Source: Carnegiea gigantea (Eukaryota > Streptophyta > Magnoliopsida > Caryophyllales > Cactaceae). From it: a stretch of 64,000 nt of DNA. Location: the NCBI GenBank assembly GCA_029747015.1, contig JAKOGI010000001.1, positions 3,917,501-3,981,500 on the forward strand. Reading direction: 5' to 3'. The position numbers and the translations under genes were made by a program. Positions 11,575 through 22,519 of this stretch are shown piece by piece. Numbering within the stretch: position 1 is the stretch's first letter; every line of letters starts with the position of its first letter. Under the pieces are notes generated by a model. It was not told where the DNA came from. It did no database searches and saw nothing but the letters and a program-made list of their open reading frames with translations.

Positions 11575-12102
11575 GGGTCTGTTCTCTTCGCCTTATTTTA
11601 ACTTAACATAGGGCATGTTCTTTTCGACTTATTTTCAGACAGAATAAATTCAGATAAGTTCAGTTCAAAATAAACTCAAAATAAGTTCAGTTCAGAAAGT
11701 TCAGAATAATAAGTTTAGTAAATAATTTCAGAATAAGTTCAAATAAGTTCAGTTCAGAATAAATTTAGAATAAGTTTAGTAAATAACTTCAGCATAAGTT
11801 CAGAACAAGTTCCGATAAGATAAGTTCAGAATAAGTTCAGTCAAAATAAGGCGAAAAGAACAGATCCTATTCTGAACTGAACTTATCTAAACTTATTCTG
11901 AAGTTATTTACTGAACTTATTCTGAACTGAACTTATCTGAACTTATTCTGAAATTATTTACTAAACTTATTATTCTGAACTTTCTGAACTAAACTTATCT
12001 CAACTTATCTGGACTTATTTTGAACGTTCTAAACTAAATTTATTTTGAACTGAATTTATCTGAACTTATTCTGTCTAAAAATAAATCGAAACGAATATGC
12101 CC
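11575..12102. mobile_element. Two interleaved MITE palindromes with AAGTTCAG minisatellite
   Basis: The end GGGTCTGTTCTCTTCGCC (11,575) has its inverted partner ending at 11,867. The end GGGCATGTTCTTTTCGAC (11,611) has its partner ending at 12,102. Between them are many copies of AATAAGTTCAG, and after 11,867 their reverse complement. Three-base duplications of TTA/ATA type flank the outer copies imperfectly. The ends place them with the other GTTCTTTT-type MITEs. The order left A, left B, right A, right B is interleaved and does not fit simple nesting. Confidence 0.6.
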
Positions 12103-12433
12103 TTAATTGTCATTGGAAGAAGAAATTTCATCTCCACACATACTGTCTGTCACATCTGCTACCCAATACTCGAGCCTAACTCTCTGCTTTAGATGATGAG
12201 TTGCTTCAATTCTTTAGCAAGTACTTATCTGTATGATACGTGCCCAATACTGCGTGTAATGTCACCTACAATACACATCATAATGTGCGAAATTAATAAA
12301 TAAATTTTATTTTCATTCACAAAAATAACTAGGTTACCCATCTGGTCCCAATTGAAGGGGTAATGGGGTGTTTGATGACATAGCTATTTGAGAAAAAAAG
12401 AAGTGTTTGAGAGACTTTAGCTATTTTGACTAA

Positions 12434-12745
12434 GGGTGTGTTTGTTAGGGGGAAAAATTATTTTTTCAGAAAATTATTTTCCGTGGAAAATATTTTTTCA
12501 AGAAAAATAATTTTTCACTTACATTTTCTGCTGTTTGGTGGTAGGGGTGAAAATAATTTTCTTTGCACTTCATTTTCTGCTGGTTGGTAGAATGAAAAAC
12601 CATTTCTAAGACAATTATTTCCAATTGTTGGCTACTAATAAGCTAAGTTAATAGATAACTTGTCAACTTGATCATCAAACAGGCCTTACAAATTCATAAT
12701 AATTTTTTTTTTCCTTAGCCAAAGAAGGGGAGGGGAAAAAAGGGG

Positions 12746-12779
<34 letters not shown>

Positions 12780-13072
12780 AAGCACAAAATCAACCCTAAA
12801 CCATGGCTATTCCAAAAATATGAGAGGTAAGGGGGAAGCAGAGAATGAGATAAAAGGAGAAGCAGAGAAAGAGAATGAAAATCGGACATGAAACTGAAAT
12901 ATCAGAGAGTTGAAAAATGATTTTTCCCACTTTTTCAAAGGAAAACAATTTCCTTCCATAAGGCAAAATGATTTTCCCCTGAAAATGATTTTTCCCTCCG
13001 ACTTTTACCAAACAGCGTAAAATGAAAAAATTATTTTCCGAAAAAATGATTTTCCCTCCTACCAAACAACCC
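12434..13072. mobile_element. PIF/Harbinger-like MITE with long terminal repeats of AT-rich sequence
   Basis: The left end GGGTGTGTTTGTTAGGGG and the inverted right end GGGTTGTTTGGTAGGAGG continue into about 60 bp of matching AT-rich arms containing AAAATTATTTTTTC. TAA is duplicated at 12,431-12,433 and 13,073-13,075. An uninterrupted AG dinucleotide microsatellite (about 15 repeats) lies at 12,749-12,778 inside it. No coding capacity. Confidence 0.72.
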
Positions 13073-13087
13073 TAAATCAAACAACTA

Positions 13088-13775
13088 AATGAGTGTTTGA
13101 TAAACAACTGTTTGAAAGAGTTATTTTACTCTGACAACTGTTTTTTCAAATAGCTATTTTCATTAGTCGTTTGGGATTAAATGTTTGTAGAAATTACTAT
13201 ATTGATCAAAAGTTTAATAAAATCACATGCATGCTATTAATAGCCTGTATTCATAGTTTCTTACCTTACATCACTCTTATACAACTTTCACCTCAAATCT
13301 CTTCTACTCGACCTTCTCACCTTCATCTCCATCATCCTTATTGCCATCAATGAACCATTCATAGTTTTCTTTATGCTGATGAATATCAAATTATTTGAAA
13401 TCCATACATATTTCAATTCATAACAATAATAAGCATCTCTATATAGACATTGCATAAGTAAACATTGAAAACAAAAAAAAATTAGTATTGAACAAAATAT
13501 TTGGAATTAACAAAAAACTAAAGTTCCAATGATGAAGTTGATTTATACATGTGATAAATTTAATATTTTAAAAAATAAAATAAGATAATGAATATATACT
13601 CAATTGAAAAGTATTTTAGAGAAAGGGTATCAATGAAATTTAACCAAAAATATTTTCTAGAAGTAGCTAATTTTAAGAAACACTTTTTTTAGAAACAGCT
13701 GATGTAAATAACTAATTCAAATAGTTAACAACTAACTAACAGTTAATATAAATCGTTAATAGCTGATTATCAAAT
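13088..13775. mobile_element. Degenerate MITE of the GTTTGATAAACAACTG type
   Basis: The left side (GAGTGTTTGATAAACAACTG) and right side (AACAGTTAATATAAATCG, then AGCTGATTATCAAATAGG) resemble the two ends of the element at 29,487-29,812. Boundaries and target duplication are not clear, so this is a family-resemblance call. Confidence 0.35.
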
Positions 13776-14519
13776 AGGATCAATATGCGAGGGTGGAGTG
13801 CAAACTGCCATTTCTCAAATATTTAATATGCAACTTCTTCAACCACCGAGAGCACGCACATTATAATAATTTTTCCGTGGGCATACTTATTTCAAGTTTG
13901 ACATTAAAATGTATCATTAAATGTGTCGATTCAATTCAAGTGAAATGAGACAAAAAAGTTTTCAGCTGCGATTTAAACTATGTATTAGGCATGCACTACA
14001 TATATATAATTCGAAAGAGAGTGTTACGCCAACGAAGGAGAACCCTACAAATATTACCAGATCATCATCAGATGAGAAATGAGAATTGAAGGTACCAACA
14101 ACAACAGTGTAGTAGATGGAAGTATGTATGAATGATGCTGCTGATAATTAAATTCAGCAACCAAGACAAGACAACACAGTGCTACTTACTATATAAGCAA
14201 GTTGGCAGCTATGCTCCAGTGGGACCCACCATTCGACTGTCGGCTATGAGGAGGCGAGTTCCCCATTCCCCCTTCCCCCCCCCCCCCCCCTTTCCCCCTC
14301 TGTTTATGCTGTATCCAAACAGTCCCTTACTCTCTCTCTCTCACATCAAACGTGGTTGTCGTTACTGCACAAAATTCATGTGATCATATCATAAATTCCA
14401 GTCTTTAAATTCAGTAACATGATTCAGTTTTTGAAAAAAAAAAAAAAAAGAACTCTATGTTTGAAAGGAGAGGTAATAAAAAATTATTATATGTAATATT
14501 TAAATTTATAGATTTGAAA

Positions 14520-15205
14520 CTTCAACTTTTTTTTTTCTTTCTGATAATTATTATTAATTTTAACAAATTTTAACGAATTTTTATTAACTCTAACTAAAAA
14601 CTTTCACTTTTTTTCAACTTCAATCAACTTCGATCAACTTATACCAACCAATTTATTTAGGGGTATTGGACGATAATATACTATATTTAGAGGTGTTGAA
14701 CAATAATACTTCTAATTTTAAACTTGGATGTCCGTGCACCATACTATGAGCCTATTTACTGTTTATATATCAATACAGAGTTTGCATGTATTTTTATCAA
14801 TGTAATGTAATAAATTTACAATAGTTTGCAATTACATATGTCTAAAATTGAAGAATTTTCAAGTGCATGCAATAACATTTATTGAATATGTACTTACATC
14901 ATCAACTAAAAATATCTTCAAAATCGTCCTTTGTACAAACACAGTAAATAGGTCCATAGTGTGGTGCACGGACGTCCAAATTTAAAATTTAGAGTGTTAT
15001 TATTCAACTTCTCCAAAGTGCAGTATATCATCGTTTAATATTTCATTTATTTACATTCTTACCAATATACTTCAACTTCTGTCAACTTTTATCATTTTAT
15101 TCTAATATTTTTATTTTTAACCGAATTCTACCAATTATTCTAAAAAACTAAAAAAATTCTGATCAATTTATTCACTTCCATCAATCAGTACTAACTTTGT
15201 TCATT
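14520..15205. mobile_element. Minisatellite-type MITE split by a second insertion
   Basis: Both flanks of the element at 14,660-15,044 consist of the CAACTTCAATCAACTT-type repetition seen in the minisatellite-filled MITEs of this window. Left flank is about 14,520-14,659 and right flank about 15,045-15,205. The ends are not well defined. Confidence 0.4.
14660..15044. mobile_element. Mutator-like MITE, 385 bp, 9-bp target duplication
   Basis: About 100 bp at the left (from GGGGTATTGGACGATAATAT) is repeated inverted at the right end. The inner arms read GGATGTCCGTGCACCATA and its near-complement around 14,968. A perfect 9-bp duplication ATTTATTTA flanks it (14,651-14,659 and 15,045-15,053). 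Long inverted repeats plus 9-bp duplications are the hallmark of Mutator-like elements. There is no transposase, so it is non-autonomous. Confidence 0.82.
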
Positions 15206-15614
15206 TAGTAATTCTTATTTATCATGATAAAAAGAGGCATATATAATTTGCATTATTTGAGAGTGCAAAAGCAGGAAGACGTGGACCCGCGTGGCGCCCC
15301 CTCCACCGCACCCATCTTTCTCTCTTCGACGCGTCAACATCATATCATCACATCGTCAGTACATTTCGTTTGGCCCCAAATTTGTTTGGTTGTGGTTTGT
15401 TTTGTGACATTTCAGGATTGCGACATATACGTTGTAATTAATGTGGATTTTTTAGAGATTTTATCTGTCGGATTCACGTTCGTTGCATGAAATGGGTCTC
15501 TCTTATCTTGGTTTTGACTTTCCATATTCAATTTCTTTCATATTCTAAATGAATGAGCATGAATCGTGATACTAGTAGACAATCAAGTAAATAATTCAAA
15601 TAAAGATAACACAA

Positions 15615-15882
15615 GGGTCTTTTTTTTATTGGTAAATTAGAGTTAATAAAAGAATAAAATTAATTAAAATATGTTAAAATAAATTAAAGTAGATTGAAGT
15701 TGATTAAAAACGTAAGAATAAAATTTTTGAGGAGGTGGGTTAAAGTTGGTTGAAATTAGTTAAAGTGAATTGAAGTGAGTTAAAGTGAGTATTTTTTATT
15801 GAAGTGTATTGAAGTTGGTTAAAGCGGGTAGAAGTAAATTAAAATTGGTAAATTGAAAAAGACCAGTGAAAAGAACATGCCC
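15615..15882. mobile_element. Minisatellite-filled MITE
   Basis: The left end GGGTCTTTTTTTTATTGG is preceded by CAA. The right end GAAAAGAACATGCCC is followed by TAA. The interior is repetition of TTGAAGTTGATTAAA-like units. Same family as 3,196-3,522. Confidence 0.5.
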
Positions 15883-15912
15883 TAATTATTCGAACTATTC
15901 TTCAATGACATA

Positions 15913-16218
15913 GGATCCGTTATTTTCAGTGGAAAATATGAGTTAGAAAATAAGTGAAATTGGTTGAGATTGACACGTAAAAGTGGGTTGAGTTAAGTAT
16001 TTTTTTGTTGAAACGAGTTGAAGTTGGTTAAATTTTTTTATATGATGGACAGAAGTTGATTAAAATAGTAAAGTGGATTGAAGTTGATCGAAATGGGATG
16101 AAACTGGTTGAAATGTGTTGAAGTGAGTTAAAATCAGTATTTTTATTGAAATTGATGAAATGGGTTAAAATGAGTTGAAGTCTGTAAATTAGAATTTACC
16201 AACAAAAAGAACAACGCC
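15913..16218. mobile_element. Minisatellite-filled MITE with ATA duplication
   Basis: The left end GGATCCGTTATTTTCAGTGG and inverted right end GGCGTTGTTCTTTTTGTTGG are flanked by ATA at 15,910-15,912 and 16,219-16,221. The interior is TTGAAGTTGGTTAAA-type repetition. It lies about 30 bp from the preceding family member, in the same orientation of repeats. Confidence 0.55.
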
Positions 16219-17541
16219 ATAGAATACATGGAACATTATCTTATAATTCATTCGTTCATCGATAATATATTGCTTACTAGTGTTCGTCGTTTACAACGGT
16301 TTATTAGTGTTGAACATTTATAACTGACTTTTACCATTGCTGATCGTACCTTGCCGTTTCTATTGCTCAATGCGTCAAATTAAGCATGCTCATCTCAACA
16401 GTGCAGAGAAGTGAAAAGTCTAATCAGTAAAACTGAGAACGTAATTCAAAGTTGCCATCAAATACTTATACTTAAAAATTCCACAACCATTCATCCTTGA
16501 GCCTCCATGTGAAGAAAAAAATGATGCCAAAAAAATGTGTATGGAAGAGATAAACACAACTGTAAAGAAACTCTGGATTCGAAAGTATTCGATTAGTGGG
16601 CTTAATCAGAGATAATTAATTTTTAATTTAATGTGAGAGTTTACAGAAAAGAAACTCCGGATTCGAAAGTATTCAGGATGTGGTGAATCCAAAGACCTAG
16701 AACAATGAGTTTTAAATTTAGGAAATAGCTAAATTTAGGTGAGTGAATATAATCCGTTGCATTCCCGAGAGTATAACACAATTTTCAGAGTCATTCACCA
16801 TTGCCAAAATCCATATGTCTTGTTAGATAAACAAAACATTTGATCGGTTTGTTTAAATCAATTTTAAGGAATCAAATGCAATTAACAACGCAACAGAAGG
16901 ATACTTCACAGAAGTTGAACATGATTTTTCGGTAATGTATATCATGCATTTAGGAGTATGTACTCTTTCTTGCCATGTATATATATATTTTTACAGCGCG
17001 TATTGTCGTATAGATAATTTTTAATATGTGACCCTGACATGGCTTGTGTGAGTTCTTCCTTCTAAGAGTATGACATGGACTTTGTGATTTTTCTATCAAG
17101 TGAAGCGTTAAAAATCGTCTTAATTCTTGTCTTAAAAGTAAAAGTAACGCGAAATGGAGTTCATGCGATAATAGAAGCTAAATTTGAACATCTTCAATGG
17201 AGTTTTTACAAGAGTTAAAGCTAAGTATAAATACTTTCAAGACAGATAGCAAGATTCTCATCCAAGCTAAAGGAAATACCCAAGCTCCATTGCAGCTTCA
17301 AACATTAGCACATTCAAAATACGAAGACATACTCCACATCGTGCAATTAATTTCACATCCACCATACTTTTGGGGAAGGAATTAGAGGTGCAGCCTAGAC
17401 TATGAGAATAGCATTATCTTCACTTGCACTATGATCTACTATTGTATGTCATTATGTTCTTGCCATCCTCATAGAAAACAACTTTTACAAAACTTTCAAA
17501 GCTGCCTAGCTAAGAAGCCTAACATCTTTTACATATAATTT
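16219..17541. other. Intergenic, nothing recognised
   Basis: AT-rich sequence with only short frames. An imperfect direct repeat of about 30 bp containing CTCCGGATTCGAAAGTATTC occurs at about 16,570 and 16,645. No gene or element end could be assigned. Confidence 0.5.
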
Positions 17542-19758
17542 TGTAGAGCTTGTCGTAGAGTTACAAATTAAATCACTATTTTGATTCATAAATAATATTT
17601 ATAGCATAGGAAAGTAGGGATCGATCCCACGAGGAAAGATTATGTCAAAAAGCTAGTTTAATTCTAAATGATTTTACTACTCTAATTTATTATAACTTCT
17701 CTTTGTATTTCTAAAATAAATCAAATTTAATAAATAAAAATCTGAAAAAATACTTAATATTACTCCTAAATATTCTAAATTTAATTCTGAAAATAAAACG
17801 GTAAATAGCTATCCTAAATATTCTAGAAAATAAAAACAGAAATAATAACACAATATTCAACTGAAAATTAAAACAGAAAATAACAAGCAGAAAATTAATA
17901 TTACAAATTACAAAAAGCAATCCAAATTAATATTCTGACTTTGTAACTCCAAAATTATATGTAATTAATTTCAGAAAAATTAAAATAGAAAATTAATTCC
18001 AGAGAATGAAACAGAAAATAAAATCTGAAATTAAAGAAAAAATAAACTGCACTAATATAAATACGAAATTCAATAAAAAAAATTGCCCAAATTTTAGGAT
18101 ATAATTTTTTGGACTTAGCAAAACCCTAAAAACATAAAATAGAAATTAACAATGTAATTTTCAGATTTATTAAAACAAAAACCTGCACATATTCAATTCA
18201 CGAAATAATTCTGAAAATTATTAAATAATTTTCAAAAATTTTGAAATTAAATAGAGGCAGAATAGGATACTATATAAACCCTAGAATGGATTAAAACATG
18301 AAAAAGCACAAAAGTAACTATTTTAAACCTAATTTCTAACAAACAGATAAATAAATCGCAAAACAGAATACAAATTAAATCTGAAAATTATAATCACACT
18401 AAAAATCAAAATCTAATTGATCTAATATCACCAAGACACTTCTAAAGGATACTCTTTGGGGGGGTAAACGAACTTTATATTAAAGCTTATAAATTTAAGA
18501 ATTAAAATTGACAAACTAAACAAATTAATTAGAAGGCAACAAATAATTATCAAAGATACCAAATTTATAAAAAATACTAAGCATAATCTATGTCCACCAT
18601 GTAAATTAATATTTATCATCAATGCACAAATCGATTTATTCATAAGTTAGACTGTAGAAGACAACCACCAGCAGATCTTCCCCGTTTTTCCTTATATTAT
18701 AGTTTATTTAGGTCCAGCCACAATATAAACCCTACTAGTGTTGATAACCCTCACATCAGTGCAAGAATTTAATCAAACTAGAGCATTACGTATTAGAAAA
18801 ATATCATCTAACACCTTGTAACCAATTTACCAGCAAATTGATTTAACAAAGATCTATAACAATTATTTAATTAAAAAAGATGGGTTTGAACCATCCATGA
18901 TTAACTAGGGTGATACTAATGCCTAAAAGACTATAACTTTTACGTATTAAAGCCTTTTAAACTATCATATGAATTCGTATTAAACTAACTAGCATGCATT
19001 CTAATTAATATGACACGAATATCATAAATAATAGATACTAATCGTTATATAATTATGAATAAAAATCAACTAGATAATAAAGTATAAAACTTATTTTAAA
19101 ATAATTAATTTAGCATGGTTTCAAATAGATTATACTAAGTACAGGGGAATTACTCACGCATATTATAAATAAAATCCCAACAATTAAGCAAAGATTTCAT
19201 GCTTAACGCTAAACTAAACTAAAAAAAAATAGAAATAAAAAAAAAAGCAATAGTTTAATATTACGTGATGACTTTGATGGTGATGATCTCTTGGCGTGAA
19301 GGCTTGAGAAAAAGATTAGGCGTGGGGTATAGCGATGATTATAATATTTAGGATGATGATGATGATATTAAGTGAGACGAGGGAGGATGTGAGATGAAGA
19401 AGTAGAGTCCCGTTAGGGATGAGTAGAGAAGAGGGTTTTTATAATATTAGCTATTAGGATTTTCTTCTTTAAACTCATTCTCTTCCAAGTCTTCTAGTTT
19501 CTCTTCAATGAGGAGTAATAATTTTGTAACCCTAACCCAAATATATCATTATAAAAATAATATTTTTTCAGAAATTATTATTTTTGGACCGATTTGATAG
19601 CTTAGTGTGTAAAATCCGAATTTCGACGTCTTCTCTTCTCCTCTTTATTTTATTAACGCTTAATCTGAAAAATATATAAAATAAAGTAAATTAGGCGAAA
19701 TAATATATATAATATAATCAAAATAATTATTAAATAATATATAATTTTTGCCTTAACA
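17542..19758. repeat. Solo LTR of the gag-only element family
   Basis: This 2.2-kb block aligns along its length with the LTRs at 35,433-37,686 and 41,231-43,510. Shared landmarks include the GCATAGGAAAGTAGG segment near the left end and ATAAACCCTACTAG in the middle, ending CTTAACA. It begins TG and ends CA, with near-identical 5-bp flanks (AATTT at 17,537-17,541, AAATT at 19,759-19,763, one mismatch). No internal region or second LTR is present. Known mechanism: solo LTRs arise by recombination between the two LTRs of one element. Confidence 0.85.
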
Positions 19759-19773
19759 AAATTTTCATTACTC

Positions 19774-19873
19774 AAAACTTTCACCATTTTAAAAAAAATC
19801 ACTCAATCTCACTCCATCTCATTCCATCGTACTCTTTTCCAACCCCACTTGTTCCCATCGAAAATAACAGGCC
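19774..19873. mobile_element. MITE fragment (right end only)
   Basis: The sequence ends CGAAAATAACAGGCC, the complement of the GGCCTGTTATTTTCG end of the element at 20,828, preceded by CATCTCATTCCATC-type repetition. The left half is absent or was displaced by the adjacent solo LTR. Confidence 0.4.
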
Positions 19874-20455
19874 TGAAGTCGGATTGATAGATGGAAAGCA
19901 CATATAATATGTCCAATTGATGACAGTTCTAAGGACCCTCTATATGGAGAAGCTAATTGCAAACTGGTAATTGGCAATCATGCAAGATCCGAAATGGATA
20001 TCATGCACATGCATAGTAAGCTGACAGCCAGCTCATCACTTACTTTGGCGGGGAGCTTTCCTATTGGCTGAGACATGTACAGCCGCAGGTTCCTGGCTTT
20101 GCGTTCTGGCTTCATAGGGTTGAATTGCATCAGCAACATCTCCCCACAGTGTGAGAATTGTAGCCTGTTGTTTTTTTTGTATTTATAGGGTCCTTTAATT
20201 TACTCCTTTACTTGAGCATGAAAAGGACAAAACAGGGTGTTGAATAGTGCCATGTGCCTATATATATTCTTCAAAATTTCATGCCAATTATTTCGTAAAT
20301 TTGTTGTAGTAATATACGGAGTCATGTAATCTAATTTGCTGAATATTCTTAGTTTTAGACTATTTCAATACTATTGTAATTAAGAGTAGAACTGAGCTAA
20401 TTAACACAATACTTATGTATGTACGATTAAAGCTTGTGTTTTACATAATTTAGGT

Positions 20456-20750
20456 TATGCTCTTTTGGATACGTGATAAGTACTCATTGGTGTTTATTAC
20501 TGAAATATATTGAAATATGTTGAATCATGCTTAAATATTTTGAATGAAATTGAATGAGTTTACATAAATATGAACTAATTGTAATTAAGTGCGGAAATAT
20601 ATTTATATAATTGCGTAAAAGTCTTATACACTTAAAATGAGCACTAGTAGATACGTGTTCAAGTGTTCAATCGTACTAATTATGTTGAAGTGTGTTGAAA
20701 TTTGATAAATGCTGATGATAAGTACTTATCATAAATTGAAAAGAACATGC
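20456..20750. mobile_element. Divergent MITE of the GTTCTTTT group
   Basis: The left part reads TGCTCTTTTGGATACGTGATAAGTACT. Its inverted right part ends TAAGTACTTATCATAAATTG then GAAAAGAACATGC. The interior has TTGAAATATGTTGAA-type repetition. Target duplication not identified. Confidence 0.35.
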
Positions 20751-20827
20751 GTTTGAAATACGACTAATATGAGCCTAGAATACTATAAACCCATCCCTAT
20801 GTAGCGTTGCTTTTCATACAACACTAA

Positions 20828-21487
20828 GGGCCTGTTATTTTCGTTGGTAAATCTCATTTTACCAACATCAGTCAACTTTAACTTATTTTAACTCACTTTC
20901 ATCCATTCTAACAAAAGAATCCAACTTCAACCCACTTCTATTAACTCTGACCAAAAAATTCCACTTTAACCAATTTTAACTCACTTCAACCAATTTCAAT
21001 CCACTTTAACCCACTTCCATCCATCTCCTTCAAATTTTTACAATTTATAAATTATCATGTGAAAATTAATTATGTTTTCAATCAAAAAACGGCGTGCAGT
21101 AATTTTTTTTGTGTTGGTGTATTGAAATAGTAATTTATAAATTATTACATAAAAATTATACGTATAAAAACTTCCTCAATATATACGTTAAAAATGTCAT
21201 AAATAATTTTTTTGATGCAAAAAGTCATAAGTAATTTAAAAGTTGTTAACTTATTAATATTTACAACAACACTTATTGAATTATACCTAATTTTTTACAT
21301 TAATTAACTTACACCCATCATATCAAAATATGTACCATAAATTGTTCCTACTTCAACCTACTTCAACCAACTTTAATAAGCTTTTATCTACTTCAATTAA
21401 AAAAATACCAAATTCAGCCCACTTCTACCAATATCAACGAACTTCATCAATTTACCAACCCTTATTTCCCAACCAAAAAACAAACCC
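20828..21487. mobile_element. Minisatellite-filled MITE, about 660 bp, TAA duplication
   Basis: The left end is GGGCCTGTTATTTTCGTTGG. The inverted right end is GGGTTTGTTTTTTGGTTGG. Both sides are flanked by TAA (20,825-20,827 and 21,488-21,490). The two arms carry CAACTTCAACC-type repetition, and the centre is AT-rich unique sequence. Longest member of the group in this window. Confidence 0.6.
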
Positions 21488-21868
21488 TAATAATAGTAAT
21501 TAATATTTGTGGTACATATCTTATTTGTTTATAATACAGGAGAAAAGGTTAATATCGGTACAACTGATATCCTGATCTTTAAGTAAAGCTTAAATAAACA
21601 TCGATACAATTGAAGAAAGTTGCTAAAATTCAAGTTCAATTCTTCATTTAGTTAGTGCGAATTGCCGCTGATAATTTTTGTGACTGGTTGTATGATTTTC
21701 ATTGATAAGTGGTATAAGGGGAAAGGGACTAAATCAGTAGTTCCAACTGTTTAACCACGAATGAAAACCATATTTTAAGCCCCAAAACAACTTGCTTAAC
21801 TTGGAAACTGATTGAGAGGTAATAATTAAGATATTTCAATTGGGGATACATTCACCAACAAATCATTA

Positions 21869-22247
21869 GAACATTCCCAGCATTGAGTCCGTTCTTTGGC
21901 TCATTAGTGGAGTCATACATCTGTCATATCATTTTGTGAGCCAATTTTTTGGCTCACAATCCTTTCCCGCTCTCTCCAATATAAGGCTTATCATTTTGTC
22001 TCACCAAATAAAACAAGACTCATAGACACACTCTACAACACACAACCTTCTTTTTAATATCCAAAAAAAGAAAAAATCAATTAAAATTAAAAAACAAAAA
22101 AGCAAAAGAAAGAGGGGGTGAGCTGGCTCATGACCACGAGTCGACTCGCGAACTACTCGTAGGCTCACACTGCTACAATAGAGGCGAGTGACTCAGCTCA
22201 CGTCCCGAGACAGGCGAGCCACACAAAAAAGTCCCCGCTGGCTGCTC
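21869..22247. mobile_element. PIF/Harbinger-like MITE, 379 bp
   Basis: The left end GAACATTCCCAGC and the inverted right end GAGCAGCCAGCGG are flanked by TTA at 21,866-21,868 and 22,248-22,250. The ends match the family of 428-1,415. It contains repeated GGCTCAC/GTGAGCC motifs and no coding frame. Confidence 0.65.
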
Positions 22248-22380
22248 TTAGAACTATTATCCATCATGCATGGCATTGCCATGGCTGGTTATCACTTCAC
22301 TTGGATGATTGTTTGGCTCTTGAACATAAGAATCACGTGGAAAGAGCATGGCCCTTAAGGCTCCAAAGGTTCAGCCGATG

Positions 22381-22455
22381 ACATGCAATATGACAAATAT
22401 GTAAAGGATGGTCGATGCCAGTACATGCAATATGACAAACATGTACAGGATGGTC
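22381..22455. repeat. Tandem duplication, 42-bp period
   Basis: ACATGCAATATGACAAATATG at 22,381 is repeated with small changes at 22,423, including the following AGGATGGTC. It lies just upstream of the LINE insertion. Confidence 0.65.
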
Positions 22456-22519
22456 ACTCTTATATGAATATGAAAGTCAAAACTCAAAAACTCAAAACTC
22501 AAAAGAATTGAAGAAGTGG

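Noticed and set aside
12686..12889. Ser/Leu-rich frame over the AG repeat
   Set aside because: It is the translation of a dinucleotide microsatellite inside a MITE.
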